In this document: positions 16,719-23,681 of the stretch, piece by piece
How positions within the stretch are numbered: the first letter of the stretch is position 1
How the letters are laid out: the number at the start of each line of letters is the position of its first letter
Assembly (NCBI GenBank): GCA_023151115.1
Contig: JAKLJP010000002.1
Location: 355,823 to 419,822 of the forward strand
From: Anaerolineae bacterium
GTDB lineage: Bacteria > Chloroflexota > Anaerolineae > 4572-78 > J111
Length of the DNA stretch: 64,000 nucleotides
Reading direction: 5' to 3'
Position numbers and translations under genes: made by a program
Notes under the pieces: generated by a model
What the model saw: the letters and a program-made list of their open reading frames with translations, nothing else
Database searches by the model: none
Told to the model about the DNA's origin: nothing

Positions 16719-17921
16719 ATGAAGCTACGGTTACTTTTACTTTTTATTGTATTGACCCTGGCCTTCGAAGTTCAATCGTCGGCGGGGGGCCTGTGGCAAG
16801 ACAGCCCCCCCGATGTTTGCCAACAGCCGGAAAATATTCTGCCCAACTGCGACTTTAACAACGGGACCAGCGGCTGGCAAACCTTTATCGAGGAGGGTTC
16901 AGCCGATTTTTCGGTGCTGCAAGGCGGTGGCGAGTGCCATGCGCCGCTCTGCCCGGCCGGCTATATTGTCACCCAGAACTATTTTGTCGGGGGAATTTTC
17001 CAGCAGGTGCCGGTGGTCAAAGGGAATACCTATTACGGCAACATCGTCTGGCTGGTGTTCGACTCCCTCTCCAACGATAATTCAATCAATAGTATCGTCG
17101 GCGGTATCAGCCGAAAAGTCGGCATTGACCCCTTCGGCGGTACCGACCCTCGCTCACCCAACATTATCTGGGGGCCGGAAAATACCCGCAATGATTGCAA
17201 AATCTGCGCCAGCCAGGAAGTTACCGCTACGGCCCAGGCCGACACCATTACTCTATTCCTGCGCATTGACGACCGCTGGCGGCAGCGAGCCGCCGAAAAA
17301 GGCTACAATGTACCGCCTTCCAAAGACCAGTTCTGGCTTGACGACTTTGGCTTGAAACAGGTCGCTGGCAGCGCCGCCCCGGCTGCGCCCCCACCGACCG
17401 ATACGCCGGTCCCACCGCCTCCCACCGATACCCCTGTACCCGAACCGCCAACGGAGACGCCGATTCCCGCTACGGAAGAGACTCAAGCCGAAGCTCCTGC
17501 TGTACTGATTGATGCACCCACCAAAGAAATTGCCCTGGCCCAGGTGGCCACAGTGGAGCCTATCTCGCCGGTTGCCACGCCGACTCCCCCGCCGGTCAAG
17601 ACCATCGCCCCACCGCCGACCCTGACTCCTTCGGCTACACCCTCACCGACAGCTACTTTTGAACCCCGGAAGCGAGTCATCCAGCCGACCCCTAACCGTA
17701 CCCGTCGAGCCACGCCGGAAACCCTTGCTGCCGGGTTATCTTCGGCTAACCTGTTCGGTGTGGCCGGAACGACCCTCTGCATTGGCGGCCCTGCCTTGTT
17801 ACTGCTTAGCGCAGTCCTGGCCGGTCTGGTCTGGCTTTACCGGCTCGGTTGGGGCAAAACGGCTGATGAAGAATCAGATAAAGAAGAGATTGTCATTGAA
17901 ATAGAAGATGATAACAGGTAG
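16719..17921 (+). CDS. Secreted or anchored protein with N-terminal beta domain, Pro/Thr linker and C-terminal membrane helix
   Basis: 400 residues. A signal peptide (MKLRLLLLFIVLTLAFE) starts the protein. A domain of about 190 residues opens NILPNCDFNNGTSGWQ, like CBM4/9-type jelly rolls, with the block GIDPFGGTDPRSPNIIWG near residue 135. A Pro/Thr-rich linker of about 120 residues follows, and a membrane helix near 345-370 with an acidic cytoplasmic tail ends it. The GIDP.GG...SP..WG block recurs in the LysM-SCP2 protein at 55872-57317. Six Cys in the first domain suggest disulfides. Expected on the cell surface; ligand unknown. Confidence 0.72.
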   Translation: MKLRLLLLFIVLTLAFEVQSSAGGLWQDSPPDVCQQPENILPNCDFNNGTSGWQTFIEEGSADFSVLQGGGECHAPLCPAGYIVTQNYFVGGIFQQVPVVKGNTYYGNIVWLVFDSLSNDNSINSIVGGISRKVGIDPFGGTDPRSPNIIWGPENTRNDCKICASQEVTATAQADTITLFLRIDDRWRQRAAEKGYNVPPSKDQFWLDDFGLKQVAGSAAPAAPPPTDTPVPPPPTDTPVPEPPTETPIPATEETQAEAPAVLIDAPTKEIALAQVATVEPISPVATPTPPPVKTIAPPPTLTPSATPSPTATFEPRKRVIQPTPNRTRRATPETLAAGLSSANLFGVAGTTLCIGGPALLLLSAVLAGLVWLYRLGWGKTADEESDKEEIVIEIEDDNR

Positions 17922-18143
17922 CAGGGTAACAGAGTCGCAGGGTAACTACACCCCCTCATGTCATTTCGAGGCTGAAAGCTGAGAAATCTCTGAGGCCGTT
18001 GTCTGCAAATTACGGATTAGGACGCTCCGCGTCTCGCTCCTAACGTCGCTCGAAATGACATAGCGGAGTTGTTACGTCGCAGGGTACATTTTTGGCGCAA
18101 CTTTCCCCCTGCTACCTTGTTACTTGCAACCTGCTACCTTGTA
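17912..18143. repeat. Tandem-word hairpin split by a MITE
   Basis: Left arm words GGTAGCAGGGTAACAG, right arm CCCTGCTACCTTGTTAC and CCTGCTACCTTG. The stop codon of the preceding gene lies in the left arm. A family A element (17942-18075) has inserted between the arms. Confidence 0.7.
17942..18075. mobile_element. MITE family A, copy 2
   Basis: 134 bp from GTAACTAC to GTTGTTAC with inner ATGTCATTTCGAG/CTCGAAATGACAT. Exact 8-bp duplication GTCGCAGG at 17934-17941 and 18076-18083. It is inserted in the loop of a tandem-word hairpin. Confidence 0.88.
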
Positions 18144-18159
18144 AAAGAAAGAAAAGAGC

Positions 18160-19482
18160 ATGTCCCAGCCTAACACCCCTTTAGAACCTTCTTCCACCAT
18201 TTCGCTGCGCTGTTTGCGCTGTCAAAGGTCGTACCCCGCCGACGAAGTGCGCTACCTATGTGATTGCGGCAGCCAACTGGATGTCTGGCACGATTTGGAG
18301 GCGCTACGCCTTCTGGTGAGCCGGGGTCTGTTCGATGGCCGGCTCAGCGGCGCGCCGGGGCCGCGGGTAATCCCGACCACCAACTCCGGCGTCTGGCGCT
18401 ACCGCGAAATCATTTTACCGGCCACGGTTGAGCACATTGTCTCCCGGCCCGAAGGCAACACTGCGCTGTACGAGCATCCTCGCCTGTCCAACTGGGTTGG
18501 CGCGGACGCGTTCTTTCTCAAGCACGAAGGCGAAAACCCGACCGGCTCCTTCAAAGACCGGGGTATGACCGTCGGCGTCACCCAGGCCAAACTTCTGGGG
18601 GCCAGGGCCGTCGCCTGCGCCTCGACCGGCAACACCTCGGCGTCGCTGGCTGCCTATGCCGCCCTGGCCAACATTCCGGCCCTGATTTTTATTCCCTCCG
18701 GCAAAATTGCCGCCGGCAAACTGGCCCAGGCCTTGGCCTATGGCGCATCTACCCTGCAAATCCAGGGCGACTTTGACGACGCCATGACTCTGGTCCAGGA
18801 AGTTTGCAACGAGATGGGCGTCTACCTGCTCAACTCGCTCAACCCGTTCCGCCTGGAAGGTCAAAAATCAATCCCTCTCGAAATTCTGCAAGGCTTCGGC
18901 TGGCAAGCGCCCGATTGGATTGTGCTGCCCGCCGGTAACCTGGGCAACACCGCCGCCTTTGGCAAGGCCCTCTACGAAGCCCAGCAGTTGGGCCTGGTGG
19001 ACAAGATTCCGCGGATTGCGGCGGTGCAGGCGGCCGGTTCCAGCCCGTTTTATCAAAGTTACCAGCTCAATTTTGCCGAGCGCAAAACCATGAAAGCGGA
19101 AACCATCGCTACCGCCATTCGCATCGGCAACCCGGTTAGCTACGAGCGAGCCATCCGCACCCTGGAATGGACCAACGGCCTGGTCACCGCTGTCACCGAC
19201 GAGGAAATTATGGACGCCAAAGCCATGGTGGACGGCGTCGGCATCGGCTGCGAGCCAGCCTCGGCGGCGGCGGTGGCCGGGGCGCGCCAACTGATTGCCG
19301 CCGGGGTGATTCAACCCCACGAAACCATCGTCGGTATCCTGACCGGCAACCTGATGAAAGACCCCGGCGCCACGGTGGATTATCACACCGGGGCCTGGCC
19401 TAACGCTCAATTCGCCAACGCGCCGGTTCAGGTGGCAGCAGACCTGGCCTCAGTGCGGAAGGTGATTGAACAACGTTTGTGA
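18160..19482 (+). CDS. thrC: Threonine synthase
   Basis: 440 residues. PLP-dependent enzyme converting O-phosphohomoserine to threonine, the last step of threonine synthesis. The PLP Lys is Lys132 in NPTGSFKDRG, followed by the phosphate/substrate loop CASTGNTSAS. The glycine-rich PAGNLGN motif is present at about 258-264. An N-terminal Cys cluster (CLRCQ ... CDCG) looks like a small zinc ribbon, as in many long threonine synthases. Another threonine/lysine-pathway gene, asd, lies 1.4 kb downstream beyond a toxin-antitoxin insert, which may have split an older amino-acid operon. Confidence 0.92.
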   Translation: MSQPNTPLEPSSTISLRCLRCQRSYPADEVRYLCDCGSQLDVWHDLEALRLLVSRGLFDGRLSGAPGPRVIPTTNSGVWRYREIILPATVEHIVSRPEGNTALYEHPRLSNWVGADAFFLKHEGENPTGSFKDRGMTVGVTQAKLLGARAVACASTGNTSASLAAYAALANIPALIFIPSGKIAAGKLAQALAYGASTLQIQGDFDDAMTLVQEVCNEMGVYLLNSLNPFRLEGQKSIPLEILQGFGWQAPDWIVLPAGNLGNTAAFGKALYEAQQLGLVDKIPRIAAVQAAGSSPFYQSYQLNFAERKTMKAETIATAIRIGNPVSYERAIRTLEWTNGLVTAVTDEEIMDAKAMVDGVGIGCEPASAAAVAGARQLIAAGVIQPHETIVGILTGNLMKDPGATVDYHTGAWPNAQFANAPVQVAADLASVRKVIEQRL

Positions 19483-19490
19483 AAATGAGA

Positions 19491-19535
19491 GAGTCCAAAG
19501 CTTGCTTTGAAAAGGCCAAAGCAAGCTTTGGACTC
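19491..19535 (+). terminator. Strong hairpin after thrC
   Basis: A perfect 19-bp stem (19491-19509 with 19517-19535, core TCCAAAGCTTGCTTTG) around a seven-base loop. The T-run behind it is weak, so it may act as a transcript-stabilising hairpin as well as a terminator. Confidence 0.6.
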
Positions 19536-19712
19536 CAATTTCTGTAAACGCCACCTCGTTTTGAATACACCCAAATAAGTAAATGGAACTTGCGCCCAAT
19601 TGACGCGCATCCGTATTTCCGGTACATTTCCAGTAGAAACGGATGATAGGGTTAAGCAGAGGTAGTGCGTCTGCGGGCCGAATTAGAACGATTGAAGAAA
19701 GAGCAGTGAGAA
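19536..19712 (+). other. Intergenic stretch with a possible gene relic
   Basis: No complete gene. The last part (19665-19709) reads RLRAELERLKKEQ followed by a stop. This looks like the C-terminal helix of a lost small protein directly before the MntA gene. Weak evidence because it is very short. Confidence 0.25.
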
Positions 19713-20045
19713 GTGAACACCAGAACTGAGATTACAGTAGCCGGACAAACCCGGCTGGGCTTATCTCCCGCTGAGATTGCCGCATTTTGCCGGCGGCATC
19801 ACATTCGCAAGTTGTCCCTGTTCGGTTCTACCTTACGAGACGATTTTGGCCCGGCGAGCGACCTTGATCTTCTGGTTGAATTTGAACCAGGCCAGACTGT
19901 CGGTTTCTTGAAATTAGCTGCGCTGGAAATTGAACTTTCAGAGATGGTGGGACGTAAAGTAGATTTACGCACCCCTGCCGAATTGAGCCGCTATTTTCGG
20001 CAAGAAGTGATGGCTGGGGCTGAAGTGCAGTATGAACAAAGATGA
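19713..20045 (+). CDS. mntA: MntA-like minimal nucleotidyltransferase (antitoxin)
   Basis: 110 residues from a GTG start. The minimal nucleotidyltransferase signature GSTLRDDFGPASDLDLLVEF is complete, with both Asp of DLD present at about residues 47-49. In MntA/HepT modules this enzyme adds AMP groups to the HepT toxin and silences it. The next gene overlaps its 3' end by 14 bases and encodes the HepT-like partner, which supports the assignment. Cytoplasmic. Confidence 0.85.
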   Translation: MNTRTEITVAGQTRLGLSPAEIAAFCRRHHIRKLSLFGSTLRDDFGPASDLDLLVEFEPGQTVGFLKLAALEIELSEMVGRKVDLRTPAELSRYFRQEVMAGAEVQYEQR

Positions 20046-20373
20046 TCTGATACGCCTCCACCATATGCTTGATGCGGCCAGAGAAGCCACGTCTTTTGCC
20101 CAAAATCGAAATCGTAGTGACCTGGACTCTGACCGTATGTTGGCTTTGTCCCTGCTCAAACTCATTGAAATCATCGGCGAAGCTGCGGCTACTGTTTCCA
20201 AAGAAAGTCGGTTGCAAGCGCCCCAAATTCCCTGGGCAAGTATTGTGGGGATGAGAAATCGCCTGGTTCACGCTTATTTTGATATTGACCTGGACCGAGT
20301 TTGGGATACTGTAACGGCTGATTTGCCGCCGTTGATTTCGGAACTTGAGCAGATTATTTCGTCAGGCAATTAA
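20032..20373 (+). CDS. hepT: HepT-like toxin (DUF86/HEPN)
   Basis: 113 residues, all helical. The HEPN active-site motif R-x4-H-x-Y is present as RNRLVHAY at about residues 77-84. HepT proteins are RNases kept inactive by tyrosine AMPylation from the MntA partner. The 14-base overlap with the upstream gene implies translational coupling. The module sits between two amino-acid biosynthesis genes. Confidence 0.85.
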   Translation: MNKDDLIRLHHMLDAAREATSFAQNRNRSDLDSDRMLALSLLKLIEIIGEAAATVSKESRLQAPQIPWASIVGMRNRLVHAYFDIDLDRVWDTVTADLPPLISELEQIISSGN

Positions 20374-20379
20374 GAGATC

Positions 20380-20454
20380 ATGGAAGAGCCAGCCCAACCT
20401 GACAAACAGTTGACCCCGCAAGGTGAGAGAATATTTCATTATGGTAAAGGATAG
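20380..20454 (+). CDS. Possible 24-residue peptide
   Basis: ATG-initiated small frame (starting MEEPAQPDKQL, ending FHYGKG) six bases after hepT and overlapping the leader of the next gene. It could be a leader peptide or a fragment of a lost gene. No homology is recognised. Confidence 0.2.
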   Translation: MEEPAQPDKQLTPQGERIFHYGKG

Positions 20455-20461
20455 GCCCGAG

Positions 20462-20761
20462 ATGAACAATACAACGGAAGACTCAGTTCTGCTTGAAGTT
20501 TCATCGCGCGGTTATCTAAAACTAACGGCAGACCAGTTGCAGCAGGCAGGCCTGGCCCCTGGAGACCGATTAGTCGTCTCTGCGCCTGCGCCGGGGCATC
20601 TTTACCTGCACAAACTTGATCCTTTGTATGCCGCGCCACTCTCCTCTAAAGCCTTGAGCCAACTTATGCGTGAAGCTTTTGAGCAGAGTGGTTACAAGAC
20701 CCGTGAGCAAATTGTCAATTTGGTGCGGGAAGTTCGTCAAGAAATGGCTAAAGTTTTGTGA
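20462..20761 (+). CDS. AbrB/MazE-like small DNA-binding protein
   Basis: 99 residues from ATG 20462, which has AAAGGA ten bases upstream. ATG 20441 and GTG 20423 are possible longer starts. The N-terminal 45 residues show the swapped-hairpin AbrB pattern (LLEVSSRGYLKLTADQLQ, then GLAPGDRLVV). The rest is helical and charged. Such proteins are usually antitoxins or transition regulators. No toxin follows it, so it may regulate the MntA/HepT module or be an orphan. Confidence 0.6.
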   Translation: MNNTTEDSVLLEVSSRGYLKLTADQLQQAGLAPGDRLVVSAPAPGHLYLHKLDPLYAAPLSSKALSQLMREAFEQSGYKTREQIVNLVREVRQEMAKVL

Positions 20762-20838
20762 CGAGATTTCTGTCATAACTTGACCACATCGTGTTAAACC
20801 ATAAAACCCGATTTCACTTATAACCCTGGAGGAACATC

Positions 20839-21924
20839 ATGAATAAAATACGCGTGGGCGTTCTCGGCGCAACGGGGGCCGTAGGACAGCGTTTTGCCCA
20901 ATTGTTAGCCAATCATCCCTATTTTGAACTGACCGTTTTGGCCGCCTCGGACCGCTCGGCGGGCAAAAGTTACCGCGAAGCCGCCAACTGGATTCTGACC
21001 GCACCCATGCCGGCACACCTGGCCGAAATGACAGTGCAGGAGATGTCTACCGATTTGCCCTGCGAGCTGGTTTTTTCGGCGCTGCCGACCAATTTTGCCA
21101 AAGAGTGGGAACATCAATTTGCCGCCGCCGGTTACGGCGTTTTTAGCAACGCCGGCGTTCATCGTATGGACAGCGATGTGCCGTTGGTGCTGCCCGAAGT
21201 AAATCCAGATCATTTGGGTTTACTCAAACCGCAGCGAGTCGAGCGCGGCTGGTCGCGGGGATTTATTGTTACCAATTCCAACTGCACCGCCATGCCGATG
21301 GTCATGGCCCTGGCCCCACTCATGCCGTTTGGTCCACAGGCGGTTATTGCCACCTCGCTGCAAGCCCTCTCGGGGGCGGGCTACCCCGGCGTGCCCAGTC
21401 TCGATGCCATTGACAACGTCGTGCCCTTCATCGCCGAGAGCGAAGAGGTCAAGATGAACACCGAGTCAAACAAGATGTTGGGCCGCCTGAACGGCCAGGG
21501 GATTGACCCGGCCGGCATCAAGATCAGCGCCCACTGCAACCGGGTGCCGGTGAGCGATGGTCATCTGGTAACGGTATCTGTCAGCTTCAGAGATAAACCC
21601 TCGCTGGGCGATATTGTCGAAGCCTGGCAAACATGGCAGCCCTTGCCCCAACAACTGCAACTGCCTTCCGCGCCGCAGCCGCCGTTGGTGGTCCGCGCCG
21701 AGTCGAACCGCCCGCAGCCGCGCCTTGACCGGGACGCGGGGGGCGGCATGGCCACCACCATTGGCCGCCTGCGCCCGTGTGAGGTGCTCGATGTGCGCTT
21801 TGTCTGCCTGGCTCACAACACCATTCGCGGCGCAGCGGGTGGGTCGGTGTTGAACGCCGAATTAATGGCCGCCCAGGGCATGCTGGAGGCGTTCAAAGCC
21901 GAGGCCAGCCATGTACCGGCGTAA
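20839..21924 (+). CDS. asd: Aspartate-semialdehyde dehydrogenase
   Basis: 361 residues after a strong GGAGG. Reduces beta-aspartyl phosphate to the semialdehyde shared by lysine, threonine and methionine synthesis. The dinucleotide motif GVLGATGAVGQRF opens the protein. The active-site Cys149 lies in NSNCTA, and the acid/base His232 in SAHCNRVPVSDGH. The length and the HCNRVPV block place it with the archaeal/fungal-like Asd branch. It overlaps the next gene by 14 bases and shares pathway logic with thrC upstream. Confidence 0.92.
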   Translation: MNKIRVGVLGATGAVGQRFAQLLANHPYFELTVLAASDRSAGKSYREAANWILTAPMPAHLAEMTVQEMSTDLPCELVFSALPTNFAKEWEHQFAAAGYGVFSNAGVHRMDSDVPLVLPEVNPDHLGLLKPQRVERGWSRGFIVTNSNCTAMPMVMALAPLMPFGPQAVIATSLQALSGAGYPGVPSLDAIDNVVPFIAESEEVKMNTESNKMLGRLNGQGIDPAGIKISAHCNRVPVSDGHLVTVSVSFRDKPSLGDIVEAWQTWQPLPQQLQLPSAPQPPLVVRAESNRPQPRLDRDAGGGMATTIGRLRPCEVLDVRFVCLAHNTIRGAAGGSVLNAELMAAQGMLEAFKAEASHVPA

Positions 21925-23023
21925 AAGCCTGGCCGACTTTTTAGGCGACCGGGTGGCCTATCGCAATCTGATCCCGGTCGACCCGACCCTGCCCCGGCTG
22001 GAGAGCTTCTGGCAGGAGCTTGGGCTGGACTCGCCGCGCGCCCCGCGCAAAACCGCGCCCAACTATGCGCGGGTGGTTTACCGCTTTTTGCAGGCGGCTC
22101 AGGCTCAGCGCGGCCAGCCGCCGCTGGAACGCCTGCTTTTTGTGGGTGACACCCTGATGAACGACGGCACGGCGGCCAAAAATCTGGGGGCCTGTCTGCC
22201 GGTGCGCTGCTTTATCGGCGCAGACAGGCTGGCCGCCGAGAAAAAAGTCACCATCGAAGACGGTCTGATGAAAGCCAACCGCTGGCAAGCCCTGGCCGAC
22301 TTTCTGGCCTGGGTGCAAGCCGAAGGCTTTACTCTGGATGGTCGCACCGCCCTGGTACTGGATTTAGACAAAACCACGCACGGAGCCAGGGGGCGCAACG
22401 ACCATGCCATTGACCAGGCCCGGATCAATGCCGTGCGCTGCACCGTCGAAGAAGTGCTTGGTGAGACTTTTGACGAGGCCGCCTTCCGCAGCGCCGTGTA
22501 CGACCGGCTGAACAAACCCGATTATCACCCCTTTACCGCCGATAACCAGGACTACAAAGCCTTCATCAGCCTGATGGTGGCCGGGCAGGTCTATCCGCCG
22601 GAGAACTTTTGGGCCGACCTGGAGGCGGGCCGCTTGACCGGCTTCAAGCAGTTTATCACCCTCTGTGATGCTCGCCAGAGCCAGATGAGCAATGGATTAT
22701 TGGCGGCTCACCGGGAGGTGGTGGGGAATATGGTCAAAGGCGACCCGACCCCATTCAAAAGCTTTCGCTTTCGCGAGTACCACGCTACCGTCAACCTGAT
22801 TGATTACCTGCCGGATGACACCCCGGAGGCCGACCTGCTGGCCGATGAAATTGTCATGACCGGCGAAGTGGCCGACCTGGCCGAAACTCTCGCCGCTCAG
22901 GGCGTCCTTGTTTTTGGCCTCAGCGACAAGCCCGATGAAGCCACCCTGCCCCCCCCCGAATCAGCCGCCGGCGCTCTGCCGCTGCACCGGGTGGTGATGA
23001 AGGTAGTGGGCAACTTGAAATAA
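21911..23023 (+). CDS. HAD-like protein of unknown role
   Basis: 370 residues overlapping the asd stop by 14 bases, so translationally coupled. Two HAD-like signatures are seen in unusual order. LLFVGDTLMND (motif IV-like, near residue 74) comes before the motif I-like ALVLDLDKTT near 148. A late VFGLSDKPDEA follows near 335. This suggests either tandem HAD domains, one degenerate, or a permuted arrangement. The substrate is unknown. Coupling to asd hints at a link with the aspartate pathway, but that is only context. Confidence 0.6.
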   Translation: MYRRKSLADFLGDRVAYRNLIPVDPTLPRLESFWQELGLDSPRAPRKTAPNYARVVYRFLQAAQAQRGQPPLERLLFVGDTLMNDGTAAKNLGACLPVRCFIGADRLAAEKKVTIEDGLMKANRWQALADFLAWVQAEGFTLDGRTALVLDLDKTTHGARGRNDHAIDQARINAVRCTVEEVLGETFDEAAFRSAVYDRLNKPDYHPFTADNQDYKAFISLMVAGQVYPPENFWADLEAGRLTGFKQFITLCDARQSQMSNGLLAAHREVVGNMVKGDPTPFKSFRFREYHATVNLIDYLPDDTPEADLLADEIVMTGEVADLAETLAAQGVLVFGLSDKPDEATLPPPESAAGALPLHRVVMKVVGNLK

Positions 23024-23057
23024 AGAAATGGCGAGGTGTTAACACCTCGCCATTTCT
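23024..23057. terminator. Bidirectional terminator hairpin
   Basis: A perfect 17-bp palindrome (AGAAATGGCGAGGTGTT and its complement, no loop) between two convergent genes. Confidence 0.7.
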
Positions 23058-23113
23058 ATTTACAAAAGGGTTTCTACTCAACTTGCTATCATTTGACTGA
23101 TACAGTGTTACTT

Positions 23114-23539
23114 TCAAAACGGCCAGTCGCGCAAAATTCGCTCGGTTTCCTCTGAATGGCCGCTCTCATCACGCACCATATCTTCCAACTGCACCATCAG
23201 GCCCTTGTCGCCAAACTCTTCCGCTTCCTTCGCTCGTTGGGTATAATCGCGGGTGGCCTGCCGTTCGGCGGCCAGGACGGCTTCTAGCATCTCGCGGTTA
23301 GTCTGCGCTGCCGGAACCGGGCGAGGCTGAGTGGTTGGCTCGCCGCCCAGGGCAACAATTTTGTTGGCCAGAAATTGAGCGTGCAGTTGTTCATCCGCCA
23401 CCTCTGCCAGAAAAAACTGGGCCAGTTGGGGGCGATACGGCCCGGTCGCTTTGGCTGCGTAGGTGAGATATTGGATGATTGCGCCAAGTTCACCGGCCAG
23501 GTCATTATTTAGATGGTTAATAAGAGTTTGTTTGTCCAT
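23114..23539 (-). CDS. Ferritin-like (bacterioferritin-type) protein
   Basis: 141 residues from the ATG at 23539, which has AAGGAG upstream. A longer reading frame into the MITE is not plausible. Four-helix ferritin-like fold: ELGAIIQYLTYAA, AEVADEQLHAQFL and RDESGHSEETERI supply Glu and His positions for a di-iron centre. Members store iron or detoxify peroxide. A family B MITE lies directly upstream (23561-23651), so the native promoter is either inside the element or displaced by it. The neighbour nifJ is an oxygen-sensitive iron-sulfur enzyme. Confidence 0.78.
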   Translation of the reverse strand: MDKQTLINHLNNDLAGELGAIIQYLTYAAKATGPYRPQLAQFFLAEVADEQLHAQFLANKIVALGGEPTTQPRPVPAAQTNREMLEAVLAAERQATRDYTQRAKEAEEFGDKGLMVQLEDMVRDESGHSEETERILRDWPF

Positions 23540-23560
23540 AATGCTCTCCTTATCTAAACT

Positions 23561-23651
23561 CAGTGGATCCAAATTTGAGGAGCCAGTACGCCCACGTGCG
23601 GCGGTGTTCGGCACGTGGGCGTGCCTCACTCCTCGAAAATTGGATCTACTG
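23561..23651. mobile_element. MITE family B, copy 2 (core type 2)
   Basis: 91 bp from CAGTGGATCCAAATTT to AAATTGGATCTACTG, with exact 5-bp duplications AAACT on both sides (23556-23560, 23652-23656). The core is the palindrome CGCCCACGTGC/GCACGTGGGCG, different from copy 1. It is inserted 22 bases upstream of the ferritin-like start codon. Confidence 0.88.
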
Positions 23652-23681
23652 AAACTGGTTCAAATTTTGGGTTGGCTATCG

